From Litorilituus sediminis (GTDB taxonomy: Bacteria; Pseudomonadota; Gammaproteobacteria; Enterobacterales; Alteromonadaceae), in assembly GCF_004295665.1 (NCBI RefSeq), contig NZ_CP034759.1, positions 3,906,001 through 3,970,000 of the forward strand: a stretch of 64,000 nt of DNA, written 5' to 3'. The position numbers were made by a program, and so were the translations under genes. Below, piece after piece: positions 52,310 to 62,613 of the stretch; position 1 is the stretch's first letter, and each line of letters begins with the position of its first letter. The notes beneath the pieces are model-generated. The model saw only the letters and a list, made by a program, of their open reading frames with translations. It had not been told where the DNA came from and searched no databases.

Positions 52310-55300
52310 ATGCAAAATATAGTACGTCTGTGCCTATGGCCGCTTGTTATTATTAGCATATTGTTCGTGCAAATGCCCATTATGGCTGAGGAAGAGCGTG
52401 GCATTCGCATGCGAGGCCCTAAAAGTACCGATGTATTTCCTTATGATCGTTATGGGCCAATCACCTCAAGAGACACCCTTTGGAATATTGCTTTAACCGT
52501 TCGACCTGATAGCCGTTTAACGGTTTATCAAGTAATGCAGGCGTTATTTCAAGAAAACCCGCAAGCCTTTGTTGAAAATAATCGTAATCATTTAGTAGAA
52601 GGTCAATACATCAAGATTCCTTCGTTTGAACGCATGATGTCAATTGACAGCCAAATTGCTCGCAAAAACACTGAGATGGATGAGCAAGCTTGGCAAGATA
52701 AACAACCTAAAATTGTTAAGCCTAAGAAAAAAGCAGCAGAGCCGAGCGTTAATAAAAAAGATCTTGATACCGTAAAGGTTGAGATCAATGAGCAAATCAA
52801 AACCCTTGATAGTGCCCAGCAGCAAAGATTAGAAACCATACAAAATGATGTTTTAGACTCCATTGATGGCTTGCAAGCGATTTTAAAAGAGAATGAATCG
52901 TTAAGACAACGTTTGACCTCATTTAGCGATAAGCTAGGAGTGATGCAAGCAGAAGTGGCTAAAGGCAAAGAAATCAAGTCGCAAATGGATGACATGATTA
53001 AGCTGCAACAAGAGTTGCTTGCTAAAGCTGAAGCGCGAGAACAACAGCTGTTATTAGAAAAACAACAAGCTGAATTAGAAAAAAATGACTTTACCTCGAG
53101 CTTCTGGTTTACCGTGTTAATGTCTACTGTGCCTGCTTTGCTGATACTTTCTATTGCTTTTTTCATCCTAAGACGCGGCAATAAAGATAACGAGCAATTT
53201 GCTGAAGACTTATTTGAGCCAAAAGCCAAAGCAGCCAAAGTTAGCGATGAAAGCAAGAGCTTAGATGATGAACTTGGCTTAGATGACGATTTATCTTTAG
53301 ATGATGACTTAGGGTTAACTGATGATTTATCAATTGATGATGAGTTAGGCCTAGATGACGATTTATCGTTAGACGATGAATTGGATTTAGATGATGAACT
53401 TAACTTAGATGATGATTTGTCAATTGATCTGCTTGAAGGTGATGACAAAGAAAGTGAAGATGATGCCATTCATCTTGATGATGATGACGCCTTAGATGAT
53501 TTAGACGATTTGGAAGACATCTTATTAGATGATGATAGTGACGTTGAAACATTAGAAGGCGGTGAGCTTGGTCAAGGAGATTTAGATTCTTTGTTGTCAG
53601 GTCTTGATGAAGAAGCTGAAGATGAACCGGCTGAGAGTGTCGGTGAAGCATTGCCAGGTGGAGAACTCAATCAAAATGATTTGAATGATTTATTGGGGAG
53701 CCTAGATGAAGAGCAAGCCGATGATGAAGTGGATGCCGACTCTATTATTGAAACAGATGATGTTATCGAAGATGAAGTAGGCATTGAAGAAATAGATATT
53801 GATGAAGCCTTAGAACAAGCGACTAAAGCAAAACAGCCCTCAGCTGAATTAGACGATAGTGCTGAAGCTACAGACCCTGATGATATTGATGCTTTACTTG
53901 ATTCTATGGGCACTGAGTCTAGTGAAGATAAAGCGGAAGAAGAACCTGCGCCAGAAGCTTCAGTTGCCGATGACTTGCCAGATGAAGTCACCGATCCTGA
54001 TGATATTGATGCTTTACTTGATTCTATGGGCGCTGAGTCTAGTGACGATAAAGCACAAGAAGAAACAACAGCTCCAGCTGAAGAACCAGTGCCAGAAGCT
54101 TCAGTTGCCGATGACTTGCCAGATGAAGTCACCGATCCAGATGATATTGATGCTTTACTTGATTCAATGGGCACTGATTCTAGTGACGATAAAGTAGAAG
54201 AAGAAACAACAGCTCCAGCTGAAGAGCCTGCGCAAGCATCTTCAGTCGCGGATGATTTGCCAGATGAAGTCACCGATCCTGATGATATAGACGCTTTACT
54301 TGACTCTATGGGCGCTGAGTCTAGTGACGATAAAGCGGAAGAAGAAACAACAGCTCCAGCTGAAGAGCCTGCGATAGAAGCTTCAGTAGCTGATGAATTG
54401 CCAGACGAAGTCACAGACCCTGATGATATAGACGCTTTACTTGACTCTATGGGCACTGAGTCTAGTGACGATAAAGCGGAAGAAGAAACAGCAACTCCAG
54501 CTGAAGAAGCAGTGCCAGAATCTTCTGTAGCCGATGACTTGCCGGATGAAGTAACCGATCCTGATGATATAGACGCTTTACTTGATTCTATGGGCGCTGA
54601 GTCTAGTGACGATAAAGCGGAAGAAGAAACAGCAACTCCAGCTGAAGAAGCAGTGCCAGAATCTTCTGTAGCCGATGACTTGCCAGATGAAGTAACCGAT
54701 CCTGATGATATAGACGCTTTACTTGATTCTATGGGCGCTGAGTCTAGTGACGATAAAGCAGAAGAAGAATCACCAACAGATTCAGTGGCAGAAGCTTCAG
54801 TAGCCGATGACTTGCCAGATGAAGTAACCGATCCTGATGATATAGACGCTTTACTTGATTCTATGGGCGCTGAGTCTAGTGATGATAAAGCAGAAGAAGA
54901 AACAACAGCTCCAGCTGAAGAACCTGCGCCAGAAGCTTCAGTTGCCGATGACTTGCCAGATGAAGTTACTGATCCTGATGATATAGACGCTTTACTTGAT
55001 TCTATGGGGGCAGATGTTCACGAGGTTGAAGATAAACCTGTAGAAGAGCAAGTTCCGTCAGGGGCTTCGCAAGCAATGGCAACTGATGCCTTAGTTGATG
55101 AGAATGAGCAAGCTGAGCCAGTCGATTCAGAAAATGCAGATAAGATAGCACAAATGACTGCTGAATATGTTGAGCCGTTCTTAACTGCTGATTTTAGCGA
55201 TGTCTTAACAGGCAAGATTGAAGATACGCAAGAGCTTTCTTCAGAAGAGCAGGTGCAAGAGCCAGACGTTGATGCGGCAATTGATGATGAAATTGATATA

Positions 55301-56035
55301 GATGCCTTAATCTCAGAAGTAAATGACGCAGCAAACAGTGGTGCAGCAAGCGACGAGCCATCAGTAAGTGATGAACTATTGGATGTTGGTGATAGCTTAC
55401 TTGATGACAGTAACGCGGCTGTGCCAGATTTTTCTGATGAAAATGTTTTGGCAGATCTCTTGTCAGAAAATGAAGCAGAAATGTCTTCTGATGAAGTTGT
55501 TGACGATGTTGTCGAAGATGCCGATAGTCACAGCCAAGCGACAGAAATAGAAGATATTGAAGAGCTGGATAATGTCGACTTTGATGAGTTGCTAGCTAAC
55601 ATTGAAGAAGATAACCAAGCTGCTGATATTGAAAATGCGCCGATATTAGATGATATCGGTGACTCGATTACAGATACGGTTGAAGCAGAAGAACAGCCAA
55701 ATGAAGCAGAAAAAGCACCTGAAAAATCTGCTTCGCAAGACTATGTTTCTGTCGATGACTTATTAACTGAGTCCATGCTTGAAGTTGAAGAAAGCGAGCC
55801 TTACGATAAAGCTAATATTGATGTCGGTTTAAATGAGTATTCAGAGTTTGCTGAAGATGCCAATGCAGTCGATGTTGATGAGCAGAGTGATATTACTGGT
55901 AAGTTAGACTTAGCTAAAATGTATTTAGAAATAGGTGATAATGATAATGCTCAAGCAGCTCTGCAAGAGGTAATTAATCAAGGTGATAGTGAACAGCAAG
56001 CATATGCTCAGGAACTTCTGGATAGTATCAAATAG
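52310..56035 (+). CDS. hubP: FimV/HubP-family polar landmark protein
   Basis: Large acidic membrane protein of 1241 residues. Order: signal peptide (1-26), periplasmic FimV N-terminal domain with LysM-like fold (about 30-105, YGPITSRDTLWNIALTVRPD, LVEGQYIKIPS), coiled coil (about 150-260), one membrane helix (265-289), and a very acidic cytoplasmic part. The latter has Asp/Leu repeats (GLDDDLSLDDELD type, 315-375), nine repeats with DPDDIDALLDSMG (about 520-900), and a C-terminal FimV/TPR domain (about 1195-1241, KLDLAKMYLEIGDNDNAQAALQEV). HubP/FimV proteins recruit chromosome-, flagellum- and pilus-related proteins to the pole. The location between asd and truA is conserved. Confidence 0.93.
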   Translation: MQNIVRLCLWPLVIISILFVQMPIMAEEERGIRMRGPKSTDVFPYDRYGPITSRDTLWNIALTVRPDSRLTVYQVMQALFQENPQAFVENNRNHLVEGQYIKIPSFERMMSIDSQIARKNTEMDEQAWQDKQPKIVKPKKKAAEPSVNKKDLDTVKVEINEQIKTLDSAQQQRLETIQNDVLDSIDGLQAILKENESLRQRLTSFSDKLGVMQAEVAKGKEIKSQMDDMIKLQQELLAKAEAREQQLLLEKQQAELEKNDFTSSFWFTVLMSTVPALLILSIAFFILRRGNKDNEQFAEDLFEPKAKAAKVSDESKSLDDELGLDDDLSLDDDLGLTDDLSIDDELGLDDDLSLDDELDLDDELNLDDDLSIDLLEGDDKESEDDAIHLDDDDALDDLDDLEDILLDDDSDVETLEGGELGQGDLDSLLSGLDEEAEDEPAESVGEALPGGELNQNDLNDLLGSLDEEQADDEVDADSIIETDDVIEDEVGIEEIDIDEALEQATKAKQPSAELDDSAEATDPDDIDALLDSMGTESSEDKAEEEPAPEASVADDLPDEVTDPDDIDALLDSMGAESSDDKAQEETTAPAEEPVPEASVADDLPDEVTDPDDIDALLDSMGTDSSDDKVEEETTAPAEEPAQASSVADDLPDEVTDPDDIDALLDSMGAESSDDKAEEETTAPAEEPAIEASVADELPDEVTDPDDIDALLDSMGTESSDDKAEEETATPAEEAVPESSVADDLPDEVTDPDDIDALLDSMGAESSDDKAEEETATPAEEAVPESSVADDLPDEVTDPDDIDALLDSMGAESSDDKAEEESPTDSVAEASVADDLPDEVTDPDDIDALLDSMGAESSDDKAEEETTAPAEEPAPEASVADDLPDEVTDPDDIDALLDSMGADVHEVEDKPVEEQVPSGASQAMATDALVDENEQAEPVDSENADKIAQMTAEYVEPFLTADFSDVLTGKIEDTQELSSEEQVQEPDVDAAIDDEIDIDALISEVNDAANSGAASDEPSVSDELLDVGDSLLDDSNAAVPDFSDENVLADLLSENEAEMSSDEVVDDVVEDADSHSQATEIEDIEELDNVDFDELLANIEEDNQAADIENAPILDDIGDSITDTVEAEEQPNEAEKAPEKSASQDYVSVDDLLTESMLEVEESEPYDKANIDVGLNEYSEFAEDANAVDVDEQSDITGKLDLAKMYLEIGDNDNAQAALQEVINQGDSEQQAYAQELLDSIK
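53870..55010 (+). repeat. In-frame tandem repeats in hubP (about 141 bp units)
   Basis: Eight consecutive units plus the start of a ninth, each beginning TDPDDIDALLDSMG and ending VADDLPDEV. Most are 47 codons long; the first is 40 and the seventh 44. DNA identity between adjacent units is high (units 5 and 6 are nearly identical), so units have recently duplicated or converted. Length variation between strains is expected. Confidence 0.93.
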
Positions 56036-56043
56036 AAATTTAA

Positions 56044-56305
56044 TACCAATTGAATTAACTATTTGCTCATTCAGCGAGAATTAAAAGGCTTATAGGCAAG
56101 GCATTGATTGCAGAGAATGGCTTTTCCCTTGTCAAAATCAATAACACCGCATATAAGCCTTTTAAACTCGCCCTTGGGAGCTTGTCAGGAAGATGATAAT
56201 TTCACAAATTTCTTTGCTGGAGAATGACTACAGCAGCATAAATTTTCTTTATTCTCACCACCCTGACACAGCTCTGAACTGTTCAAATAATTATTTCACT
56301 TGGTA
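56044..56305 (+). repeat. Full-length MITE-like dispersed repeat (262 bp)
   Basis: Non-coding element between hubP and truA with imperfect terminal inverted repeats of about 31 bases: TACCAATTGAATTAACTATT on the left and TACCAAGTGAAATAATTATT read inward from the right. TA occurs at both outer edges, which would fit the TA target of IS630/mariner-type transposition. An inner inverted repeat AAAAGGCTTATA / TATAAGCCTTTT is present. Two half copies occur at 8829 and 11465. It has no ORF, so it would need a transposase in trans. Confidence 0.85.
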
Positions 56306-56386
56306 TAAAGCATAGCATAGCGCATTAAAATAAAGGATAATGCGCTGAAATTTTGAATGTGATGTGTTTTAAGGTGGCAACTTCTT

Positions 56387-57166
56387 ATGCGTTATGCGTT
56401 AGGTGTTGAGTATGACGGTAAAAATTACTGTGGTTGGCAACGGCAAAAATCGGTTAAAAGTGTTCAGGAAACACTAGAAAAAGCCTTGTCAAAAATTGCA
56501 GATGAACCCATTGAAGTTGTTTGTGCTGGTCGCACTGATACTGGGGTTAATGCAACTAATCAGGTTGTGCATTTTGATACTGATAAAATAAGAAAAGATG
56601 TTGCTTGGACCTTAGGCGTTAATACCCATCTACCTAAAGATATATCGGTAACTTGGGTAAAACAAGTTTCAACAGAGTTTCACGCTAGGTTTAGCGCTAC
56701 CGCAAGGCGCTATCGTTATATTATTTATAATAATAATTTAAGAAGCGCCATTTTAAGTCATGGCATTAGCCACTGTCATTATCCTCTGGATGAGCAGCTT
56801 ATGCAGGAAGGAGCGCAGCACCTTATTGGTCGACATGACTTTACTTCCTTTAGAACAGTTCACTGTCAATCGCATTCACCAGTACGCACTATAGAGCACT
56901 GTCAAGTGACCCGTCATGGTCAGTATATTGTTGTTGATATTAAAGCAAATGCATTTTTACATCACATGGTTAGAAACATTGTTGGTAGTTTAATGCGTGT
57001 TGGTCAATCACTAGAAAAAACGACTTGGATAAAAGACGTCCTAGCATTAAAAAATCGTTGTATGGCAGGTGTAACAGCACTACCTGAAGGTCTCTATTTT
57101 GTTGATGTTGACTACCCTGAAGAGTTTGAAATCCCCAAGCGCAATTTAGGGCCATTATTTCTCTAG
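56387..57166 (+). CDS. truA: tRNA pseudouridine(38-40) synthase TruA
   Basis: Enzyme of 259 residues that makes pseudouridine at tRNA positions 38-40. The catalytic Asp is in [19 protein letters not shown] (near 52). The start is [19 protein letters not shown], and [19 protein letters not shown] and [16 protein letters not shown]-type motifs are in the second half. It is separated from hubP by the MITE, and followed after 217 bases by accD. Confidence 0.97.
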   Translation: MRYALGVEYDGKNYCGWQRQKSVKSVQETLEKALSKIADEPIEVVCAGRTDTGVNATNQVVHFDTDKIRKDVAWTLGVNTHLPKDISVTWVKQVSTEFHARFSATARRYRYIIYNNNLRSAILSHGISHCHYPLDEQLMQEGAQHLIGRHDFTSFRTVHCQSHSPVRTIEHCQVTRHGQYIVVDIKANAFLHHMVRNIVGSLMRVGQSLEKTTWIKDVLALKNRCMAGVTALPEGLYFVDVDYPEEFEIPKRNLGPLFL

Positions 57167-57383
57167 TCTTTCTGGTCGCTTAGGCTGATTTTTCACCTAA
57201 ATTGGCATTATGAAAGTATGTGATACAAAAAGTTACACAGCAGACCAGTTTTTTATATAAAATATGGGCTAAACTGTGCTCTAATACGCGGTTTAAATTA
57301 GCATTATTTTAAAATGATGATTGATGAACAAGTTTTCATCAGTTAATCGATTTATATTCGTTGCAACAGGCAAAAATAAAATT

Positions 57384-58241
57384 ATGAGCTGGATAGAAAA
57401 GATTCTCCCTAAGGCAAAGTCAACACAAAAGCGCAATATCCCTGAAGGGGTATGGAGTAAGTGTACATCATGTAATGCCGTACTTTATAAAACTGAATTA
57501 GATCGACAAATTTCAGTATGTCCAAAATGTGATCACCATATGCGCATCAGTGCTCGTAAGCGTATTGATAGCTTTTTGGATCAAGACAATCGTTTAGAGC
57601 TTGGTGAAGAGCTTGAAGCGCAAGACGTGCTTAAATTTAAAGATTCAAAGCGATATAAAGATCGTTTAAGTTCAGCACGTAAAAATACCGGTGAAAAGGA
57701 TGCTCTGGTTGTAATGAAAGGTGAATTACATGGTATGCCGGTTGTCGCGGCTGCGTTTGAGTTCTCATTTTTAGGTGGCTCAATGGCGTCGGTAGTTGGC
57801 GCACGCTTTGTTAAAGGTGTCGAGTACTGTTTAGAGCACAACTTGCCATTTATTTGCTTCTCAGCAAGTGGTGGTGCTCGTATGCAAGAAGCATTGTTCT
57901 CATTAATGCAAATGGCAAAAACCAGTGCAGCGTTAGCTAAAATGAGTGAAAAAGGCTTACCTTATGTTTCTGTATTAACAGATCCAACTATGGGTGGTGT
58001 TTCAGCAAGTTTGGCTATGTTAGGTGATATTAATGTTGCTGAGCCAAAAGCCTTAATTGGTTTTGCTGGCCCTCGTGTAATTGAACAAACAGTACGCGAA
58101 AAATTACCAGAAGGGTTCCAACGTAGTGAATTCTTATTGGAAAAAGGGGCTATTGATATGATTGTTGATCGCCGCGAAATGAGACCAACCTTAGCGCGTA
58201 TGTTAGCTAAGTTTATGGGACACCCAAGCCCAGTAGCTTAA
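57384..58241 (+). CDS. accD: Acetyl-CoA carboxylase carboxyltransferase subunit beta
   Basis: Beta subunit of 285 residues that, with AccA, transfers carboxyl from carboxybiotin to acetyl-CoA, the first committed step of fatty-acid synthesis. The N-terminal zinc ribbon has four Cys ([16 protein letters not shown]). The crotonase-like core contains [37 protein letters not shown] and [17 protein letters not shown] chose ATG 57384 ([10 protein letters not shown]), the usual start; an ORF from 57321 would add 21 atypical residues. It is followed by folC after eight bases. Confidence 0.97.
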   Translation: MSWIEKILPKAKSTQKRNIPEGVWSKCTSCNAVLYKTELDRQISVCPKCDHHMRISARKRIDSFLDQDNRLELGEELEAQDVLKFKDSKRYKDRLSSARKNTGEKDALVVMKGELHGMPVVAAAFEFSFLGGSMASVVGARFVKGVEYCLEHNLPFICFSASGGARMQEALFSLMQMAKTSAALAKMSEKGLPYVSVLTDPTMGGVSASLAMLGDINVAEPKALIGFAGPRVIEQTVREKLPEGFQRSEFLLEKGAIDMIVDRREMRPTLARMLAKFMGHPSPVA

Positions 58242-58249
58242 ACCTATTC

Positions 58250-59626
58250 ATGACTATGTTTGAAAACAATTCAAGCCACTCAAAAGACTTATCAAGTCTT
58301 GATGAGTGGCTTTCTTATTTAGAAACCATCCACTTTACCGAAATTGATTTGGGCTTAACGCGTATTAGCCAAGTAGCTAAAAGGCTAAATATTTGTTTTG
58401 ACTTTGCCACTGTAATTACCGTAGCAGGGACCAATGGTAAAGGAACAAGCTGCGCATTTTTAGAAAATGCATTACTGGATAAAGCCAATATAAATCAATT
58501 AACTGATAGCGAAAAAAACCTTAAATCTTCAGGCGTCGCTGTTTATTCATCACCGCATATCAAGCGCTTTAATGAAAGACTTAGAGTTAATCAAGAAGAT
58601 GTCTCTGATGAGCTTTTTATCCAAGCCTTTAAACAAGTAGAACAAGCTCGGCAAGAGATATCATTAAGCTATTATGAGTACACAACGTTAGCAGCGTTTT
58701 TGATATTAATGCAGCTTAAGCCTCGCGTTATTATCTTAGAAGTGGGCTTAGGTGGACGACTTGATGCTACTAACATAATTGATGCTGATGTTTCGGTGCT
58801 CACGACCATAGATTTAGATCACCAAGCCTTTTTAGGTGACACTCGTGAAAAAATTGGCTTTGAAAAAGCAGGTATTATGCGCGCTGAACAAATCATTGTT
58901 GTTGGCGATATAGATGCACCGAAATCAGTGATAGCTCATGCTAATTCTTTAGCAAGTCATGATGGTGTGGACAATGCGTTGTTGAGTGTGCGCAATAAAG
59001 ATTTTTACATAACAGAGCAAGCTGGCGGGTTTTGGTCTTGGCATTACCAGAGTAGGGTGTTAACCGATTTAGTAAGACCACATATTCCTCGTGATAATGT
59101 TGCTACTGCACTAATGGTGCTAACAAAGCTAGGTGTTGAGCTTAGCACAACATCTGTAAATGCTATTATTGAAGCAACTAAAGTTGCCGGCAGAACGGAG
59201 TTGATATCTCCAGGTGATATTAAGCATTATCAACTGCAGTGTGATGTTATGCTAGATGTTGGTCATAACCCGCAAGCAGCACGCTATTTAGCGCAGCAGC
59301 TAGCTAAGCTAAAAGAGCAAGGTAGGTATGTTAATGTGCATGCTGTGATTGCTATGCTAGTTGATAAAGATATTGAAAGTAGCTTAAATGCCCTTAAAAG
59401 TGAGGTTGAGCATTGGTATATTGGTCAGCTTTCTGTGCCTAGGGCTTCAACAGCTGAACAGGCGGCAAGCAGTTTGCGTGCAAGTGGTGATGCAGTCAAT
59501 TGCTTTGACAATGTCACTGAGGCATTTAAAATAGCCAATGAAAATGCTAATTCCAATGATCTAATTTTAGTGTGTGGCTCTTTCTTTACTGTCGCAGAGA
59601 TCAGAGAGTTATTGCTACAAAGCTAG
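58250..59626 (+). CDS. folC: Bifunctional folylpolyglutamate/dihydrofolate synthase
   Basis: ATP-dependent ligase of 458 residues that makes dihydrofolate and adds glutamates to folate. The P-loop is ITVAGTNGKGTSCAFLE (near 60). Further motifs are VYSSPHIKRFNERLRVN, LEVGLGGRLDATNIID and LDVGHNPQAARYLAQQL. The order accD-folC-dedD-cvpA-purF is the conserved enterobacterial/gammaproteobacterial operon. An ATG six bases downstream is an alternative start; neither has a strong ribosome-binding site. Confidence 0.96.
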   Translation: MTMFENNSSHSKDLSSLDEWLSYLETIHFTEIDLGLTRISQVAKRLNICFDFATVITVAGTNGKGTSCAFLENALLDKANINQLTDSEKNLKSSGVAVYSSPHIKRFNERLRVNQEDVSDELFIQAFKQVEQARQEISLSYYEYTTLAAFLILMQLKPRVIILEVGLGGRLDATNIIDADVSVLTTIDLDHQAFLGDTREKIGFEKAGIMRAEQIIVVGDIDAPKSVIAHANSLASHDGVDNALLSVRNKDFYITEQAGGFWSWHYQSRVLTDLVRPHIPRDNVATALMVLTKLGVELSTTSVNAIIEATKVAGRTELISPGDIKHYQLQCDVMLDVGHNPQAARYLAQQLAKLKEQGRYVNVHAVIAMLVDKDIESSLNALKSEVEHWYIGQLSVPRASTAEQAASSLRASGDAVNCFDNVTEAFKIANENANSNDLILVCGSFFTVAEIRELLLQS

Positions 59627-59659
59627 TGTTTATTATTGGTTGTCTATTTGGAGTATACC

Positions 59660-60298
59660 TTGTCTACACCTTTTCAAAATCGTCTGGTTGGTACCATCAT
59701 AGTAGCTGCCATTATTGTTATATTTTTACCTGATATTTTAGATGGTAAGAAAAATAGCAATAAGGCAGAGTTTGAGTCTATTCCACAAACGCCAGTTTTT
59801 CAGGGCAAGCTAACTGATCGAAAGTTTCCTACAGATAAGCTAGAGTCTAGAGCTGAGCCTAGCTTGAGTAATGAAACAGCGCTTGATGAGGTGGTTGCTG
59901 AGAATGATACTTCGTTAGAGGATTCAGCTAAAGAAGCCATTAACATTTCGATAGAGCAAGAAACTTCAACCGCTAAAATATCGCCAGCTAAGCAAGATGA
60001 AGAGATTGTTGAGAAGGTTGCTACAAGCGCACTACCAGAGAAAGCAGAAGTTAAACAGGCGTGGGTAATACATTTAGGTAGTTTTAAACATAAGCAAAAT
60101 GTTGCCCAGTTATTAGCGAAATTAAAGGATAATGGTTACACCGCTTTTACTAGGCCAATTAAAACCAAGCAAGGTACATTAACCAAGGTTTTTATCGGTC
60201 CTGAGTTAATAAAATCCTCATTAACTAAGAAGCTGCCAGCGCTGAAGAAGTTGACAAATACGCAAGGTAAAGTCGCTCCGTTTGAGCCACTTAAATAG
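59660..60298 (+). CDS. dedD: Cell-division SPOR-domain protein DedD
   Basis: Inner-membrane protein of 212 residues. A short cytoplasmic segment (STPFQNRLVG) precedes one membrane helix (TIIVAAIIVIFLPDIL, about 11-27), then a charged linker (about 30-140) and a C-terminal SPOR domain (about 140-212, WVIHLGSFKHKQNVAQLLAKL, VFIGPELIKSSL) that binds denuded glycan at the septum. I chose TTG 59660 because GGAG lies nine bases upstream and the product starts like other DedD proteins. A TTG at 59636 would add eight residues and lacks a site. Confidence 0.9.
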   Translation: MSTPFQNRLVGTIIVAAIIVIFLPDILDGKKNSNKAEFESIPQTPVFQGKLTDRKFPTDKLESRAEPSLSNETALDEVVAENDTSLEDSAKEAINISIEQETSTAKISPAKQDEEIVEKVATSALPEKAEVKQAWVIHLGSFKHKQNVAQLLAKLKDNGYTAFTRPIKTKQGTLTKVFIGPELIKSSLTKKLPALKKLTNTQGKVAPFEPLK

Positions 60299-60377
60299 AT
60301 AAAATTCGATAAAATAGTAGGGTTCTTTTGTCGCTTCTGTTAGAATGCGCGCCTCTAATCATTGAGAAACTCAAATT

Positions 60378-60863
60378 ATGGTTTGGATAGATTACGCCAT
60401 TTTGGCAGTTATAGGTGTGTCAACACTGATTAGCTTGGTACGAGGCTTTGTCAAGGAAGCTGTTTCATTAGCTGTGTGGATTAGTGCCTTCTTTATCGCC
60501 AGTAGTTTTTACGCAAACCTAGCCAATCTTCTCACCAATATTTCTGATGAGTTTTTACGTAATGCGGCTGCTGTCGCCATTCTTTTTATAACCACCTTAA
60601 TTCTTGGTGCGTTGGTTAATTATGTAATAGGTCAATTAGTAAATAAAACCGGGCTGTCAGGCACAGATCGTGTATTAGGTCTCGTCTTTGGCGCAATGCG
60701 AGGTGTGCTTGTTGTCAGTGCCGTTTTATTTTTTATGGATGCATTCACCAGTGCGGCTAGCGCAGCTTGGTGGAAGAGCTCTCAATTAATTCCTGAGTTT
60801 ACCTTGGTGATTGAATGGTTTTTTGAATATATCAAAGAAACCTCAAGTTTTTTAACTAACTAG
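60378..60863 (+). CDS. cvpA: CvpA family membrane protein
   Basis: Inner-membrane protein of 161 residues with four helices. Family segments are [33 protein letters not shown] at the start, [19 protein letters not shown] in the second half and WWKSSQLIP near the end. CvpA is needed for colicin V production in E. coli and has been linked to envelope stress resistance; its molecular activity is unsettled. Downstream is purF, as in E. coli. Confidence 0.95.
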   Translation: MVWIDYAILAVIGVSTLISLVRGFVKEAVSLAVWISAFFIASSFYANLANLLTNISDEFLRNAAAVAILFITTLILGALVNYVIGQLVNKTGLSGTDRVLGLVFGAMRGVLVVSAVLFFMDAFTSAASAAWWKSSQLIPEFTLVIEWFFEYIKETSSFLTN

Positions 60864-60937
60864 TACAGCTAGTTGCTTTGATACGGATTGTTCCGTTATA
60901 TGCTCTCAATAGCTTTTGTTGATAGCGTTAAAATACT

Positions 60938-60971
60938 CACTTAGTTGCATGCTGTAGCATGTTACTAAGTG
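60938..60971. promoter_or_regulatory. 34-bp dyad just upstream of purF
   Basis: CACTTAGT..CATGCT-GT-AGCATG..ACTAAGTG: 14 paired bases out of 16 on each arm, ending 30 bases before the purF start. It has no T-run, so a terminator is unlikely, and it does not resemble the PurR box. It could be an operator or an mRNA leader structure. Confidence 0.6.
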
Positions 60972-61001
60972 CCGTACTATTTATTTTGTGGAGAAAATTT
61001 C

Positions 61002-62519
61002 ATGTGTGGTATTGTTGGCATTGTCGGTAAAACCCCTGTTAGTCAATATTTATATGATGGTTTAACGGTACTTCAACACCGCGGCCAAGATGCAGCGGGT
61101 ATTGTCACTATTCATGACAATACGTTTAGGTTACGTAAAGCAAACGGCTTAGTGAAAGATGTCTTTCATACTCGTCATATGTTGCGCTTACAAGGTAATA
61201 TCGGTATCGGCCATATTCGCTATCCAACCGCTGGAACGTCTAGCTCATCGGAAGCTCAGCCGTTTTATGCTAACTCTCCTTTTGGTATTTCACTCGCTCA
61301 TAATGGTAACTTAACCAATGCTGATGAATTAAAGCAATGGTTACAAACTGAAGCCCGCCGTCATGTAAATACCACCTCTGATTCTGAATTATTATTAAAT
61401 ATTTTAGGCCATGAACTTCAGCAAACTGAAAACTTAGCATTAACACCAGATGATATCTTTACTGCCATAGGTAATGTGCACAAGCGTGTGCGTGGTGCTT
61501 ATGCTACAGTGGCTCTGATTATCGGTCACGGTATGGTGGCATTTCGTGATCCTAACGGTATTCGCCCACTAGTATTTGGTAAGCGTGAAACTGAACACGG
61601 TGTTGAGTACATGGTTGCCTCAGAGTCGGTTGCTCTTGATGCTTGTTCATTTGAGTTTGTTCGTGATATTGCACCAGGCGAAGCTATTTTCTTCTCTGAA
61701 AATGGTCAAATTCATAGTCATCAATGTGCAGAAAACCCAGTTTATAATCCGTGTATTTTTGAGTTTGTATACTTTGCTCGCCCTGACTCGACAATTGATA
61801 AGATGTCTGTTTATGCATCAAGAGTTGAGATGGGTACTAAGCTTGGTAAGAAGATTGCCTCAGAATGGGAAGATGTTGATATTGATGTCGTGATTCCTAT
61901 TCCTGAAACATCGTGTGATATTGCTTTACAAATTGCACATGAACTTGATATTCCATATCGTCAAGGCTTTGTTAAGAACCGCTATATTGGCCGTACTTTC
62001 ATTATGCCAGGCCAAGCTCAGCGTAAGAAGTCTGTTCGTCAAAAGCTAAATGCAATTAGCGCTGAATTTAAAGGCAAGAATGTACTTTTAGTTGATGACT
62101 CGATTGTGCGTGGCACAACATCTGAGCAAATTATAGAGATGGCTCGTGCTTCTGGCGCGAAAAAAGTTTATTTTGCTTCTGCGGCACCTGAAGTTCGCTT
62201 CCCGAATGTATATGGTATCGATATGCCGAGTGCGAATGAGCTGGTTGCTCATGGCAGAGAGCTAGATGATATTTGTTCATTAATTGGTGCTGATAAATTA
62301 ATTTATCAATCAATTGATGACTTGGTTACTGCTGTGAGTTTAGGAAACCCTGAGATTAAATCATTTGACACTTCTGTATTCGATGGCAATTATGTCACTA
62401 ATGATATTGATCAGACCTACTTAGAGCGCCTTGATGCATTGCGTAATAATACAAGCAAAGAAAAATCAGATAAAAACGCAGACTCTATCATTGATATGCA
62501 CAACGAAGGTGCAGAATAA
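61002..62519 (+). CDS. purF: Amidophosphoribosyltransferase PurF
   Basis: Enzyme of 505 residues for the first committed step of purine synthesis (PRPP + Gln to phosphoribosylamine). The start at MCGIVGIVG is fixed by the N-terminal nucleophile Cys after Met removal; an ORF from 60969 would add 11 residues. The glutaminase domain (1-230) has [20 protein letters not shown] and LAHNGNL. The phosphoribosyltransferase domain has the PRPP loop [18 protein letters not shown] (near 365). There is no propeptide and no Fe-S Cys pattern, as in E. coli. Confidence 0.97.
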   Translation: MCGIVGIVGKTPVSQYLYDGLTVLQHRGQDAAGIVTIHDNTFRLRKANGLVKDVFHTRHMLRLQGNIGIGHIRYPTAGTSSSSEAQPFYANSPFGISLAHNGNLTNADELKQWLQTEARRHVNTTSDSELLLNILGHELQQTENLALTPDDIFTAIGNVHKRVRGAYATVALIIGHGMVAFRDPNGIRPLVFGKRETEHGVEYMVASESVALDACSFEFVRDIAPGEAIFFSENGQIHSHQCAENPVYNPCIFEFVYFARPDSTIDKMSVYASRVEMGTKLGKKIASEWEDVDIDVVIPIPETSCDIALQIAHELDIPYRQGFVKNRYIGRTFIMPGQAQRKKSVRQKLNAISAEFKGKNVLLVDDSIVRGTTSEQIIEMARASGAKKVYFASAAPEVRFPNVYGIDMPSANELVAHGRELDDICSLIGADKLIYQSIDDLVTAVSLGNPEIKSFDTSVFDGNYVTNDIDQTYLERLDALRNNTSKEKSDKNADSIIDMHNEGAE

Positions 62520-62545
62520 TCAATTAAGCTTTTGAGTTGATATAC

Positions 62546-62583
62546 AAAAAAGCACTAACTTTGAAAAGGTTAGTGCTTTTTTA
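62546..62583. terminator. purF terminator (bidirectional)
   Basis: Stem AAAAAGCACTAAC / GTTAGTGCTTTTT with a 9-base loop and T-run, between purF and the convergent Yip1-family gene. Confidence 0.92.
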
Positions 62584-62613
62584 TTGCGTGTTATTTATTA
62601 CCTATCTAAATTG

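Noticed and set aside
52603-53469. 288-codon Ser-rich minus-strand ORF over the hubP N-terminal part
   Set aside because: Shadow of the coiled-coil and Asp-rich region; no ribosome-binding site or recognisable domain.
53671-54456. Long antisense ORFs within hubP (Ser-rich, repeated SSKASISSGSVTSSG)
   Set aside because: They are the complement of the acidic tandem repeats; low-complexity coding sequence opens the reverse frame. The plus-strand protein has clear FimV domains.
52310-62519. hubP-truA-accD-folC-dedD-cvpA-purF region as a possible novel cluster
   Set aside because: The order is well known in gammaproteobacteria; only the MITE and the repeat expansion are unusual.
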